Assembly (NCBI RefSeq): GCF_010686685.1
Contig: NZ_JAAGWD010000002.1
Coordinates: forward strand, 310,001 to 374,000
Reading direction: 5' to 3'
Origin: Pontibacter burrus
GTDB taxonomy: Bacteria; Bacteroidota; Bacteroidia; Cytophagales; Hymenobacteraceae
DNA length: 64,000 bases
Shown: positions 17,201 through 24,806 of the stretch, piece by piece
Position numbering within the stretch: position 1 is the first letter of the stretch
How the letters are laid out: every line of letters starts with the position of its first letter
Position numbers and translations under genes: made by a program
The notes under the pieces: model-generated
Database searches by the model: none
What the model was told of the DNA's origin: nothing
What the model saw: only the letters and a program-made list of their open reading frames with translations

Positions 17201-18410
17201 CTTTAAAGCTCTATTTCAATATAGCTTAGCAATCCTTTTGGTGTTTGGAATTGTTGAGACACTTTATGATCCTAGTAATGGGAGCCTTGGTAAACTATTA
17301 ATTAATATCTGTATATATATATCCCTTTTGTTTATTCCTTTTGAGAAAACGAGAGGGCTGACGCAAGATTTTAGCAAAGGCATAACAATAATAATTTACC
17401 TCTTAATTGGCTATGGTCTAATTAATATTTGCCGAAACTTAGATGATGGTCAATTCCTTTCCTTGTTTGGTAACCCTTATTATGGTCCATCATTTTTAAT
17501 TCCTGTTTTTATTTTATGGGCGACTAAGAAAAATGCTTTATACTGGTTAAATAGGCTAAGTTTAATTTCTGTACAAATAGGTATAATACTATTATTTATT
17601 TCTCTTTCTTTTGATTTACCATTACCTGTACTTTGTTTCCTGCCTACGTTTTTTTTATTACTTAATTATCCATATGTTTCTAAAAATGATAAGGTATGGA
17701 TCATTTTAAGTACTTTTTTAGGTGCTTTCGTATTCTGGCAAAGTGATATGAGAATAGGAATTGTGAGAATTATTCTGTGTTTCGGGATTTTTATCATATC
17801 ACAACTAGATATAAAATGGTTTTACAAATTTTCTGCTATTGTAATGTTGTCTATAGTAGTTTTTGGGGCTACATTAGGTGTGATTACAGGTAAAAGTCTT
17901 TTCATAGAAATTTCTTCTGTGATTGAAAGTAATTTTAATGTCACTGATTTAGCAACTGATACTAGAACCTTCCTTTATACAGAAGTTTTTTCAGACTTAG
18001 ATAAAACCGATTCTTTTATACTCGGAAAAGGTCCAATTGGCACTTATTACAGCGATTACTTTTACTTTTTAAATGATGAAGATGGTACAGGAGACCATCA
18101 CATCAGGCATAATGTAGAGGTTGGTGTTCTGCATTACTTACTGAAAGGGGGAGTAATCTATTTGATATTAATCGCAATTATAAATATTTATGCCATATAT
18201 AATGCTTTAAGCAAGGTTAGAAATAGATATGTAAGGTCATTGGGCTTACTTACTGCTGCCAACGTAATGGTTTTATTTATAGAAAACATACCATCTTATT
18301 CCATATTATTCGCACTAATCTGGATTATAACTGGGGTCTGTACTTCTAAGTGGTTTAAAAAATTAAATGATCGACAAATAAAACTTTTAACCCAAAGACT
18401 ATTAAACTAA
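17193..18410 (+). CDS. O-antigen polymerase/ligase-like membrane protein (Wzy-like)
   Basis: Probably polymerises repeat units in the periplasm. It has 405 residues with about 10-12 membrane helices and a large loop around residues 225-310 (ITGKSLFIEISSVIES to GTGDHHIRHNVEVGVLHYLL) carrying the HN-x-(V/E) type motif usual in Wzy and WaaL proteins. Sequence identity in this family is low, so the call rests on topology, the loop, and location among glycosyltransferases with no other candidate polymerase in the locus. It overlaps the acyltransferase gene by 8 bases. AT-rich. Confidence 0.78.
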   Translation: MSNFKALFQYSLAILLVFGIVETLYDPSNGSLGKLLINICIYISLLFIPFEKTRGLTQDFSKGITIIIYLLIGYGLINICRNLDDGQFLSLFGNPYYGPSFLIPVFILWATKKNALYWLNRLSLISVQIGIILLFISLSFDLPLPVLCFLPTFFLLLNYPYVSKNDKVWIILSTFLGAFVFWQSDMRIGIVRIILCFGIFIISQLDIKWFYKFSAIVMLSIVVFGATLGVITGKSLFIEISSVIESNFNVTDLATDTRTFLYTEVFSDLDKTDSFILGKGPIGTYYSDYFYFLNDEDGTGDHHIRHNVEVGVLHYLLKGGVIYLILIAIINIYAIYNALSKVRNRYVRSLGLLTAANVMVLFIENIPSYSILFALIWIITGVCTSKWFKKLNDRQIKLLTQRLLN

Positions 18411-18834
18411 CACAGGAATGTTACATTATACTATCGTCTCATAACTCAGGATGATAGAATGAAAGCTTGGAAATTATAATTAGTGGTAATTAACAGTTAT
18501 ATAACACTATACTCATTCAACTTGGATTTCCGAATTGGGAAAGAAGAAATCTATACCATACTATTAAATAGAGGTATCAAAATGGAATAACTAAATGAAT
18601 TTGCTTCTTAAAATTGGACGTTATAGTACTGTTTATAGAGATTGATACATTCAATATGTGTTTAATACACCTATTTTTAAGATTTATTCAAAAGGTGAAA
18701 CTATAGCTTTCTTCCTCTTACAATACTTGCTTATTAAATACAACTTTATAGTAAATGATAGTATGGCAATACTGGCAGAATGAACTAAGTACATTACCAG
18801 TTTAAGAAGCAGTATTTCTAAATAAAAATATTTT
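18411..18834. other. Intergenic gap in the exopolysaccharide locus
   Basis: There is no ORF of useful length. It contains one AACTATAG word near 18697, the only such octamer I found inside the locus. No promoter match or terminator hairpin is clear. It could be the decayed remains of a gene, but nothing is recognisable. Confidence 0.5.
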
Positions 18835-19629
18835 ATGTCTTCACTACCTCTAGTAAGTATTATTACTGTTGTATATAACGGTGAAAAGTATTTAGAACAG
18901 ACTATTAAGAGTGTTTTAAATCAAACGTATAAAAACTTAGAGTACATTATAATTGATGGAGGGTCTAAAGACGGCACTTTAGACATCATCAATAAGTATG
19001 AAGCTCAACTAGCATATTGGGTAAGCGAACCTGATAAAGGACTTTATGATGCCATGAATAAAGGTATTAAGTTAGCCAAAGGAGAACTAGTTGGTTTGAT
19101 AAACAGTGATGACTGGTATGAAGAAAACGCTATAGAACTTATAGTAAGTGCATATGTGAATAATCCAGATAAAAGGATTTTTCATGGGGATAGATATGAT
19201 GTTTTGGAAAGTGGCGAGAAAAGAATTAGGAAATTTAATCCTTCTAGGTATAAGTTCCTCTATTATGGAATGACTTACAATCATCCTTCGATGTTCGTCC
19301 ACAAAGATGTGTATGCGAAAGAGACTTATGATATTAAGTTACGGGCACTGTCTGACTATGAATTTGTTCTGAAAAATTATCTAACTAACTCAGCGGCATT
19401 CTTTTATCTCCCTCAACCATATGTTAATTACAGGCTTGATGGTATAAGTGCTAATATGGCTTTTGGCGAAAGAATTAAAGAAGGTCTTGCTTCAAGAAGA
19501 AGTGCAGGCTTGGATTTTTTCCGCACCATGTTTTTTTTGGCATTTTACTCCTTGGTGAATCCATCTCATTTCTTGCTTAAAGAAGTAAAAGGATACATTC
19601 TTCCCAAAAGTTCTGATAGAAGTAAATAG
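18835..19629 (+). CDS. Glycosyltransferase family 2
   Basis: Inverting GT-A glycosyltransferase for repeat-unit assembly. The fold begins with PLVSIITVVYNGEKYLEQTI and contains IIIDGGSKDGTLDII (donor-binding Asp), DKGLYDAMNKGIKLAKG and the metal-binding INSDDWY. These DKGxYDAMNKG and NSDD motifs are characteristic of the WcaA/PGL subgroup. Length (264 aa) is usual. It sits after a 424-base gap and 88 bases before the next glycosyltransferase. Confidence 0.92.
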   Translation: MSSLPLVSIITVVYNGEKYLEQTIKSVLNQTYKNLEYIIIDGGSKDGTLDIINKYEAQLAYWVSEPDKGLYDAMNKGIKLAKGELVGLINSDDWYEENAIELIVSAYVNNPDKRIFHGDRYDVLESGEKRIRKFNPSRYKFLYYGMTYNHPSMFVHKDVYAKETYDIKLRALSDYEFVLKNYLTNSAAFFYLPQPYVNYRLDGISANMAFGERIKEGLASRRSAGLDFFRTMFFLAFYSLVNPSHFLLKEVKGYILPKSSDRSK

Positions 19630-19717
19630 GGAGCTGATGAGCACTTCAGCTATATTTCAAAAAGTGCTTCAACAAATACTAAGAATCAAGTAAGATTTAT
19701 ATAGCCAGGGACATAAA

Positions 19718-20833
19718 GTGAATAAGATCAAAGTATATCAACTTATCACATCTGTTAACCTAGGAGGCGCTGAAAATGTAGCCTTTAACATAGTACAAAG
19801 TAACGATGCAAGAATTGAGTTTACAATTGTAGAACTGTATCGCTCTCATAACAAATATGCTATCAGCAAAAGAAATGAGCTAAATCAAAAGGGGATTCAA
19901 ATAAAGACTTTATTTCCTGGTCCAAAGAAAATAAGTTTACTTTTTGCTCCGCTTATGCTGTTTGTTTTCTTAGTAAAGGATAAGCCACTTGTTGTTCATT
20001 CACATACCGATCTTCCAGATTTTGTTTTAGGACTTACACTAAGGTTATTTGGCATATTAAGATTAAAAAAGCCTAGAATAATTAGAACAATTCATAATAC
20101 AAAACTATGGCATACGCATAATACTATTGGGAAACTTACAGAAGCAGCCTTCTTGAATGATCATGTAATTGGGGTGTCTTTAGGTGCACTTAATGCTTAC
20201 AAAGAGTTAAGAAGAAATTATAGATTACTTGAATCTAGTAGACTTGGAATTATTTATAATGGATGTGATATTCCATCTAATGCAAGTCTTAATTTTAACT
20301 TTAGGAGGGATAAAATTAATATTGCTTTTTGTGGAAGATTTGAATATCAGAAAGGTGTTGATATATTAATAAAGTGTATCGATAGTTTAAAAAGTAACTA
20401 TTCTAACAAAATTGACTTCTATTTTATAGGTGATGGCTCCTTGAGAGATGATCTTTTTTCCCTAAAGAACCGTCAGCATAATATCTTTATCCATCCACCA
20501 ATAGAAAATATCAATAACTATTTATGGGCATTTGACTATGTTGTAATGCCATCAAGATTTGAAGGATTAGGTTTAATCTCAGTTGAAGCTTCTTATGCCA
20601 ATGTACCAGTTATTGCGACCAACGTTCCTGGGTTGAATGAAACTCTACCTCATGATTGGCCTCTTCTTTATGAACCTAATGACTTGTCATCATTAATACT
20701 TTTATTCGAAAGAATTGTAAGGCAAGAGTTTGATCTCCCTTTATTAAAAGGGAGCGCTTTTAATTTCGTAACTTCTAGGTTCGAATTTAAAAAGATGAAA
20801 GACTCTTATTTACAGATTTATAAGCAAAGTTAA
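19718..20833 (+). CDS. Glycosyltransferase family 4 (GTG start)
   Basis: GT-B glycosyltransferase. It begins with a GTG at 19718 giving MNKIKVYQLITSVNLGGAENV, the acceptor-side Gly-rich loop of GT4 enzymes. The donor domain has INIAFCGRFEYQKGVDILI, YFIGDGSLRDDL, and VVMPSRFEGLGLISVEASYANVP, with the conserved E-x7-E pattern. Length is 371 aa. AT-rich like its neighbours. Donor and acceptor unknown. Confidence 0.9.
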   Translation: MNKIKVYQLITSVNLGGAENVAFNIVQSNDARIEFTIVELYRSHNKYAISKRNELNQKGIQIKTLFPGPKKISLLFAPLMLFVFLVKDKPLVVHSHTDLPDFVLGLTLRLFGILRLKKPRIIRTIHNTKLWHTHNTIGKLTEAAFLNDHVIGVSLGALNAYKELRRNYRLLESSRLGIIYNGCDIPSNASLNFNFRRDKINIAFCGRFEYQKGVDILIKCIDSLKSNYSNKIDFYFIGDGSLRDDLFSLKNRQHNIFIHPPIENINNYLWAFDYVVMPSRFEGLGLISVEASYANVPVIATNVPGLNETLPHDWPLLYEPNDLSSLILLFERIVRQEFDLPLLKGSAFNFVTSRFEFKKMKDSYLQIYKQS

Positions 20834-21084
20834 TTATACTTATTATTCCCTATTGAATATAAAGAGATATAGTTATCCTGTAAAGATTCATATTTGCATA
20901 TCGCATGATTCTTTTTCTTGCCATAAATCTTAACCTACAAGGGTTAGTATGAGGATAATGGTTTATGGATTTACAATGCTTAAAGATACTGCTAGCTTAG
21001 AGTAGGCAACAAATTATGGTCTATAAGGAATCAAAAAAAACAACATTTCATTTTAAAGATGTTTTAACTAGTTTTTTTCTATGA

Positions 21085-22227
21085 ATGGCAACTACAAATA
21101 AAATACTGTTTATTCTGCATACTCCGCCTCCCGTTAATGGTGCAGCAATGGTCGGGCAGTTTATCAAAGAAAGTGAAGTAATCAATTCGACGTTTGATAG
21201 TGATTATATTAATTTAACAACCTCCTTTAGCTTAGATAAAATTGGTAAAAGTGGGATAAGTAAGTACTTAACTGTTTTACAAATTCAGTTTAAAATCATT
21301 AAAGCATTGATTAGTAGAAAGTATGATCTTTGCTATATGAGCTTTACTGCTAAAGGTGCTGGTTTCTATAAGGACTTGTTTGTCGTTGCAATTCTTAAGC
21401 TTTTCCAACAAAATATAATATACCACTTCCATAATAAAGGTATTGCTAAAAGCAGCAAGAGTAGATTAAATAATATATTATATCGAATTGCTTTCCGGAA
21501 TACAAAAAGCATTTTGTTATCTCCCCATCTGTACCATGATGTGGCAGGTTATGTATCTGAAAAGGATGTGTATTTTTGCGCAAATGGTATCCCAGAAACT
21601 GAGAGCGAGAAGAATTTAATAAAAGTAACTAAGCATCCCTGTAGACTACTGTTTCTCTCGAATATGATGGAGGAGAAAGGTGTGCTTGTTCTGCTGGAGG
21701 CCTGTAAATTATTAAAAGAGAAAGGACTTGATTTTGAATGCCACTTTGTAGGTGCTTGGTCTGATGTTTCGGAGGAGATGTTTACAACAACAGTACAAAA
21801 ATATAACATCCAAGAAAATATTTTTGCACATGGTAAAAAATATAATGAAGAGAAAATAGCTTTCTTAAATCAGTCAGACATCTTTGTATTTCCTACTTTT
21901 TATCATAATGAATGTTTCCCTCTCGTCCTTCTAGAGGCGATGGAGAATGGGTTACCCATTATATCAACGCCAGAAGGAGGAATTGCAGACATTGTTGTAG
22001 ATGGCGGAACTGGCTTTCTGGTGCCCCAGCAGAGTACTGAAATTCTTGTTGAAAAACTGAGCATCTTGATTCAGGAACCAGACTTAAGAGCGAAAATGGG
22101 CGCTGCAGGTCGTAAAAGGTATAAAGAACTTTTCACGCTTGAAAAGTTTGAACAAAAAATGGCGGAAATATTAGAAGATGCCATCGCTCATAAAAAACTC
22201 AAATCACCAGTATATTCAGCACTCTAA
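21085..22227 (+). CDS. Glycosyltransferase family 4
   Basis: The third GT4 enzyme of the locus. The N-terminal part shows ILFILHTPPPVNGAAMVGQF, the substrate-binding loop, and the C-terminal domain shows LLFLSNMMEEKGVLVLLEA, FPTFYHNECFPLVLLEAMENG and IISTPEGGIADIV, with the E-x7-E donor site. The length of 380 aa is normal. It stands 251 bases after the previous gene and 159 bases before the WecG-like gene, so the operon may be interrupted or use internal promoters. Confidence 0.9.
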   Translation: MATTNKILFILHTPPPVNGAAMVGQFIKESEVINSTFDSDYINLTTSFSLDKIGKSGISKYLTVLQIQFKIIKALISRKYDLCYMSFTAKGAGFYKDLFVVAILKLFQQNIIYHFHNKGIAKSSKSRLNNILYRIAFRNTKSILLSPHLYHDVAGYVSEKDVYFCANGIPETESEKNLIKVTKHPCRLLFLSNMMEEKGVLVLLEACKLLKEKGLDFECHFVGAWSDVSEEMFTTTVQKYNIQENIFAHGKKYNEEKIAFLNQSDIFVFPTFYHNECFPLVLLEAMENGLPIISTPEGGIADIVVDGGTGFLVPQQSTEILVEKLSILIQEPDLRAKMGAAGRKRYKELFTLEKFEQKMAEILEDAIAHKKLKSPVYSAL

Positions 22228-22386
22228 ATAAGTTTGTGAGGCTTTCTTATTTAATATTACAAGGCCTATCTATAGTAACCATTCTTTTAGGCTTATAACT
22301 AGATTAAAAATCTCTGATATATAATTATCTTTACAAGCTTTTTAGCACATAATATTAGATAAACTTTTACTTTCCCTCTACCTTTA

Positions 22387-23175
22387 ATGAAACAAGCTTT
22401 AACAGTAGATTGTATGGGCTACCCTGTGTTTGCAGCTAGCTTACATGCCTTACCTAGTTCTCAGAAAGTCCTTGTAAATACAATTAATCAATACTCTTAT
22501 TGTATAGCAGAAAGAGATACAGATTTCAAAAGATCTCTTGTAGAATCTGATGTTTTGTTACCTGATGGAGTAGGTATAGTGGCAGCAGCTAATTTTATAG
22601 GAGGAAATAAGATTTCTAAAGTTGCTGGAGCTGATTTGCATTTACATTTATTAAAAAGATTGGAGAAGATTGGGGGGAGATGTTTCTATTTAGGTTCTTC
22701 TGAAGAAACTCTTACTAAAATTAAAAATCGGTTAGCAGCAGATTTCCCTGCCATTACAGTAGGCACATATTCACCTCCTTACAAACCTGATTTTTCTGAT
22801 GAGGATAATGAGGAGATGCTTTTTAGAATTAATGTATTCAAACCAGATATACTGTTTGTAGGCATGACAGCCCCAAAACAAGAAAAATGGGCTCACAAAC
22901 ACAAAGAAGTTCTGGATACTAACATGATTTGTTCAATAGGTGCGGTATTTGACTTTTATGCTGGGACAATTGATAGACCAGGTAAATATTGGATAAAATT
23001 TGGTTTAGAGTGGCTGGGGAGGCTACTGAAAGAGCCTAAGCGCATGTGGAAACGATATCTCTATTATGGGGTGATTTTTGGCTACTATCTACTATTGCAG
23101 AAATATAAACAACTCATTGGCACACCTGCAGCTAAACCCACACAAGAGGAAAGAAGAATTCTACAAAATAATTAG
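22387..23175 (+). CDS. WecG/TagA/CpsF family glycosyltransferase
   Basis: Membrane-associated enzymes of this family (GT26) transfer ManNAc, ManNAcA or similar sugars to a lipid-linked first sugar. Visible are LLPDGVGIVAAANFIGG, KVAGADLHLHLLKRL, FYLGSSEETLTKI, and GMTAPKQEKWAHKHK, the conserved core motifs, followed by AVFDFYAGTIDRPGKYWIKFGLEWLGRLLKEPKRMWKR broken over residues 200-240 as the membrane-binding C-terminus. Length is 262 aa. The stop codon at 23173-23175 is directly followed by the broken sugar transferase, so the initiating enzyme normally expected next to it is not intact here. Confidence 0.92.
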   Translation: MKQALTVDCMGYPVFAASLHALPSSQKVLVNTINQYSYCIAERDTDFKRSLVESDVLLPDGVGIVAAANFIGGNKISKVAGADLHLHLLKRLEKIGGRCFYLGSSEETLTKIKNRLAADFPAITVGTYSPPYKPDFSDEDNEEMLFRINVFKPDILFVGMTAPKQEKWAHKHKEVLDTNMICSIGAVFDFYAGTIDRPGKYWIKFGLEWLGRLLKEPKRMWKRYLYYGVIFGYYLLLQKYKQLIGTPAAKPTQEERRILQNN

Positions 23176-23568
23176 GTGGGGACTCTGACAAAGAGCAGGC
23201 CTGTAAGGTCAATACGCGTATAACACGTGTGGGAGCTTTTATCAGAAAACCAGTATTGATGAACTGCCACAATTCTTTAATGTGCTTATGGGTGATATGT
23301 CAGTAGTTGGGCCAAGACCACATATTCTTAAAGATACTAAAGATTACTCCTGATTGATAAATTTATGGTACGCCACTTCCTGACACCAGGTATAACTGGT
23401 TGGGCCCAGGTAAATAGTTTTAGAGGCGAAACTACTAATCCGGATAGCATAGAACAAAGAGTTAAAGCGGATATTTGGTACCTGGAAAATTGGTCATTCC
23501 TACTTGATTTGAAAATCGTGGTACTAACTACCTGGAATGCGATTAAAGGAGAAGAAAATGCCTTCTAA
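23176..23568 (+). pseudogene. Truncated, frameshifted undecaprenyl-phosphate sugar transferase remnant
   Basis: Only the last 125 or so codons of a bacterial sugar transferase (PF02397, WcaJ/initiating phosphoglycosyltransferase type) remain, beginning with [20 protein letters not shown] at 23181. Frame is lost after FIRK at about 23250, where one A seems missing from an A-run, and resumes with [21 protein letters not shown]; it is lost again at about 23353 after KDTKDYS, where one C seems missing, and resumes with [20 protein letters not shown] through to the normal end KGEENAF. The N-terminal membrane part (about 350 residues in the long family members) is absent. The intact 5' end seems to have been replaced by the locus during recombination. 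Confidence 0.85.
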
Positions 23569-23586
23569 ATAAACTATAAGATGTTC

Positions 23587-23627
23587 AAAACAAAAGCTCC
23601 TGCAACTATAGCAGGAGCTTTTGTTTT
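23587..23627. terminator. Bidirectional terminator at end of exopolysaccharide locus
   Basis: AAAACAAAAGCTCCTGC and GCAGGAGCTTTTGTTTT are perfect 17-base arms around a 7-base AACTATA loop; the AACTATAG word spans the loop edge. It separates the locus from the convergent nitroreductase gene, whose stop codon overlaps the right edge. Confidence 0.92.
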
Positions 23628-24210
23628 AAACCCACTCAACTTTCTCACTTAGCGGTGTATTTCGCTTTCCTTCACCGGCATGGTTTTCAGCGTAGCCTAA
23701 ATAAAGAATGCCCAACACAATATCTTCTTCTCGTAAGCTAAGCATCTCTTTCATGGCGGGGTGGTAAGCCATGCCGCCGGAACCCCAGTAACTGGCAATA
23801 CCTAAGGCAGTAGCGCCAAGCAGCAGGTTTTGAATGGCGCAGGAGGTAGCAGCTATTTCTTCCAGAACCGGAATCTTGGGCAGGTCGCCGCGGCGCATAT
23901 AGGCAACTATAACATGCGACGCCTTATCGCCCATGTGCAGCAGTTTCTCATATTTTTCAGGCTGATACTTGTCTTCCGGAGTTTTCTGTTGATACAGGTC
24001 GGCGTGCTGTTGGCAGAATTGCGCCACGTTGTTTCCGGCATAAACTATAAAGCGCCAGGGCTCCGTATGGCCGTGGGTAGGAGCCCAGTCAGCAAGTTCT
24101 AATAGTCGGTTTATCTGCTCATCGGGTACTTTCTGCCCATTCATTTTAGGCGGCTTGGTAGTACGCCGGAGCTTTATAAGGGTAGCAAGTTGAGAAAAAT
24201 CCACATTCAT
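23626..24210 (-). CDS. Nitroreductase family protein
   Basis: FMN-dependent NAD(P)H oxidoreductase. It shows LIKLRRTTKPPKMNG near the N-terminus (FMN phosphate-binding Arg residues), WAPTHGHTEPWRFIVY, and LGIASYWGSGGMAYHP in the C-terminal half. Length of 194 aa fits the short YdjA-like group. The gene follows the hypothetical gene at 24214 by 3 bases, so both are probably one transcript that ends at the bidirectional terminator. The physiological substrate is not predictable. Confidence 0.9.
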   Translation of the reverse strand: MNVDFSQLATLIKLRRTTKPPKMNGQKVPDEQINRLLELADWAPTHGHTEPWRFIVYAGNNVAQFCQQHADLYQQKTPEDKYQPEKYEKLLHMGDKASHVIVAYMRRGDLPKIPVLEEIAATSCAIQNLLLGATALGIASYWGSGGMAYHPAMKEMLSLREEDIVLGILYLGYAENHAGEGKRNTPLSEKVEWV

Positions 24211-24213
24211 TGG

Positions 24214-24654
24214 TTAATTATGCAGCACAGTGCTTTTGTTCGGTTCAGGTAAGCTGGTCAGCCAGTCGATCGCTTCTTTTTCGTTTTCAAAGATCTTTAT
24301 TTCGAGCAGATTGCCGATGTGCTGGTGCAGCTGATGAAAGGACATTTGCCCATACACACCGGGTGCCAATACCTGTGCCATGTAGCGTAAACCCAATGTT
24401 ACAGCAGCCGGCGTCCAGTACGTCGAGATCCAGTCGGTCGCGATATCCCATGGTCCGATCAGCTCTTTGTGGCTGTTCAATAACTTTGCGCACGCTTGCT
24501 CCTTCATCATATCCAGGTAAGCATAGCCACCTCTTCGCACGGTATCAAGGTCCTGCCTGCCAACCCAATGGGCAAAAATGTAAGCATTCTCAGGTACGCG
24601 TTCGTAGTAAAGGAAAACGTCGCCGTTGCTTTTCTTTAAATTATGTGTGAGCAT
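24214..24654 (-). CDS. Conserved hypothetical protein, possible SpoIIAA/STAS-like fold
   Basis: A 146-aa soluble protein, not confidently recognised. Alternating hydrophobic strands (DVFLYYERVPENAYIFAHWVG), a middle helix pair, and a C-terminal FENEKEAIDWLTSL resemble the small SpoIIAA/STAS-like proteins common in Cytophagales, where the last motif is the usual closing helix. No signal peptide or catalytic motif. It is co-oriented with the nitroreductase, separated by 3 bases. An equally long ORF on the opposite strand was rejected as a shadow. Confidence 0.72.
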   Translation of the reverse strand: MLTHNLKKSNGDVFLYYERVPENAYIFAHWVGRQDLDTVRRGGYAYLDMMKEQACAKLLNSHKELIGPWDIATDWISTYWTPAAVTLGLRYMAQVLAPGVYGQMSFHQLHQHIGNLLEIKIFENEKEAIDWLTSLPEPNKSTVLHN

Positions 24655-24756
24655 TAGACTATAGTTTTGCTTTTAAAAACCGGAGCAAAGTTATATTTGG
24701 CTTTTGCAACGTTGTAACTATAACCGGAACAAGAGCAGAAGGTTATTGCTAAAAAC

Positions 24757-24796
24757 AAAAACGCCCGATCCATAAATATGTTGAATCGGGCGTTTT
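24757..24796 (-). terminator. Terminator of the phosphosugar mutase gene
   Basis: AAAACGCCCGAT and ATCGGGCGTTTT form a 12-bp stem; on the minus strand the stem is followed by TTGTTTTTA. It is 11 bases past the mutase stop codon. Confidence 0.9.
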
Positions 24797-24806
24797 GCAG
24801 CTGTTG

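Noticed and set aside
18411..18834. Possible decayed glycosyltransferase gene
   Set aside because: No recognisable motif in any frame by eye; reported only as an empty gap.
24210..24650. 146-codon ORF on the + strand covering the whole hypothetical gene on the - strand
   Set aside because: The minus-strand product has a balanced composition and is spaced like an operon with the nitroreductase; the plus product is Cys/Arg/Ser-rich and low in structure.
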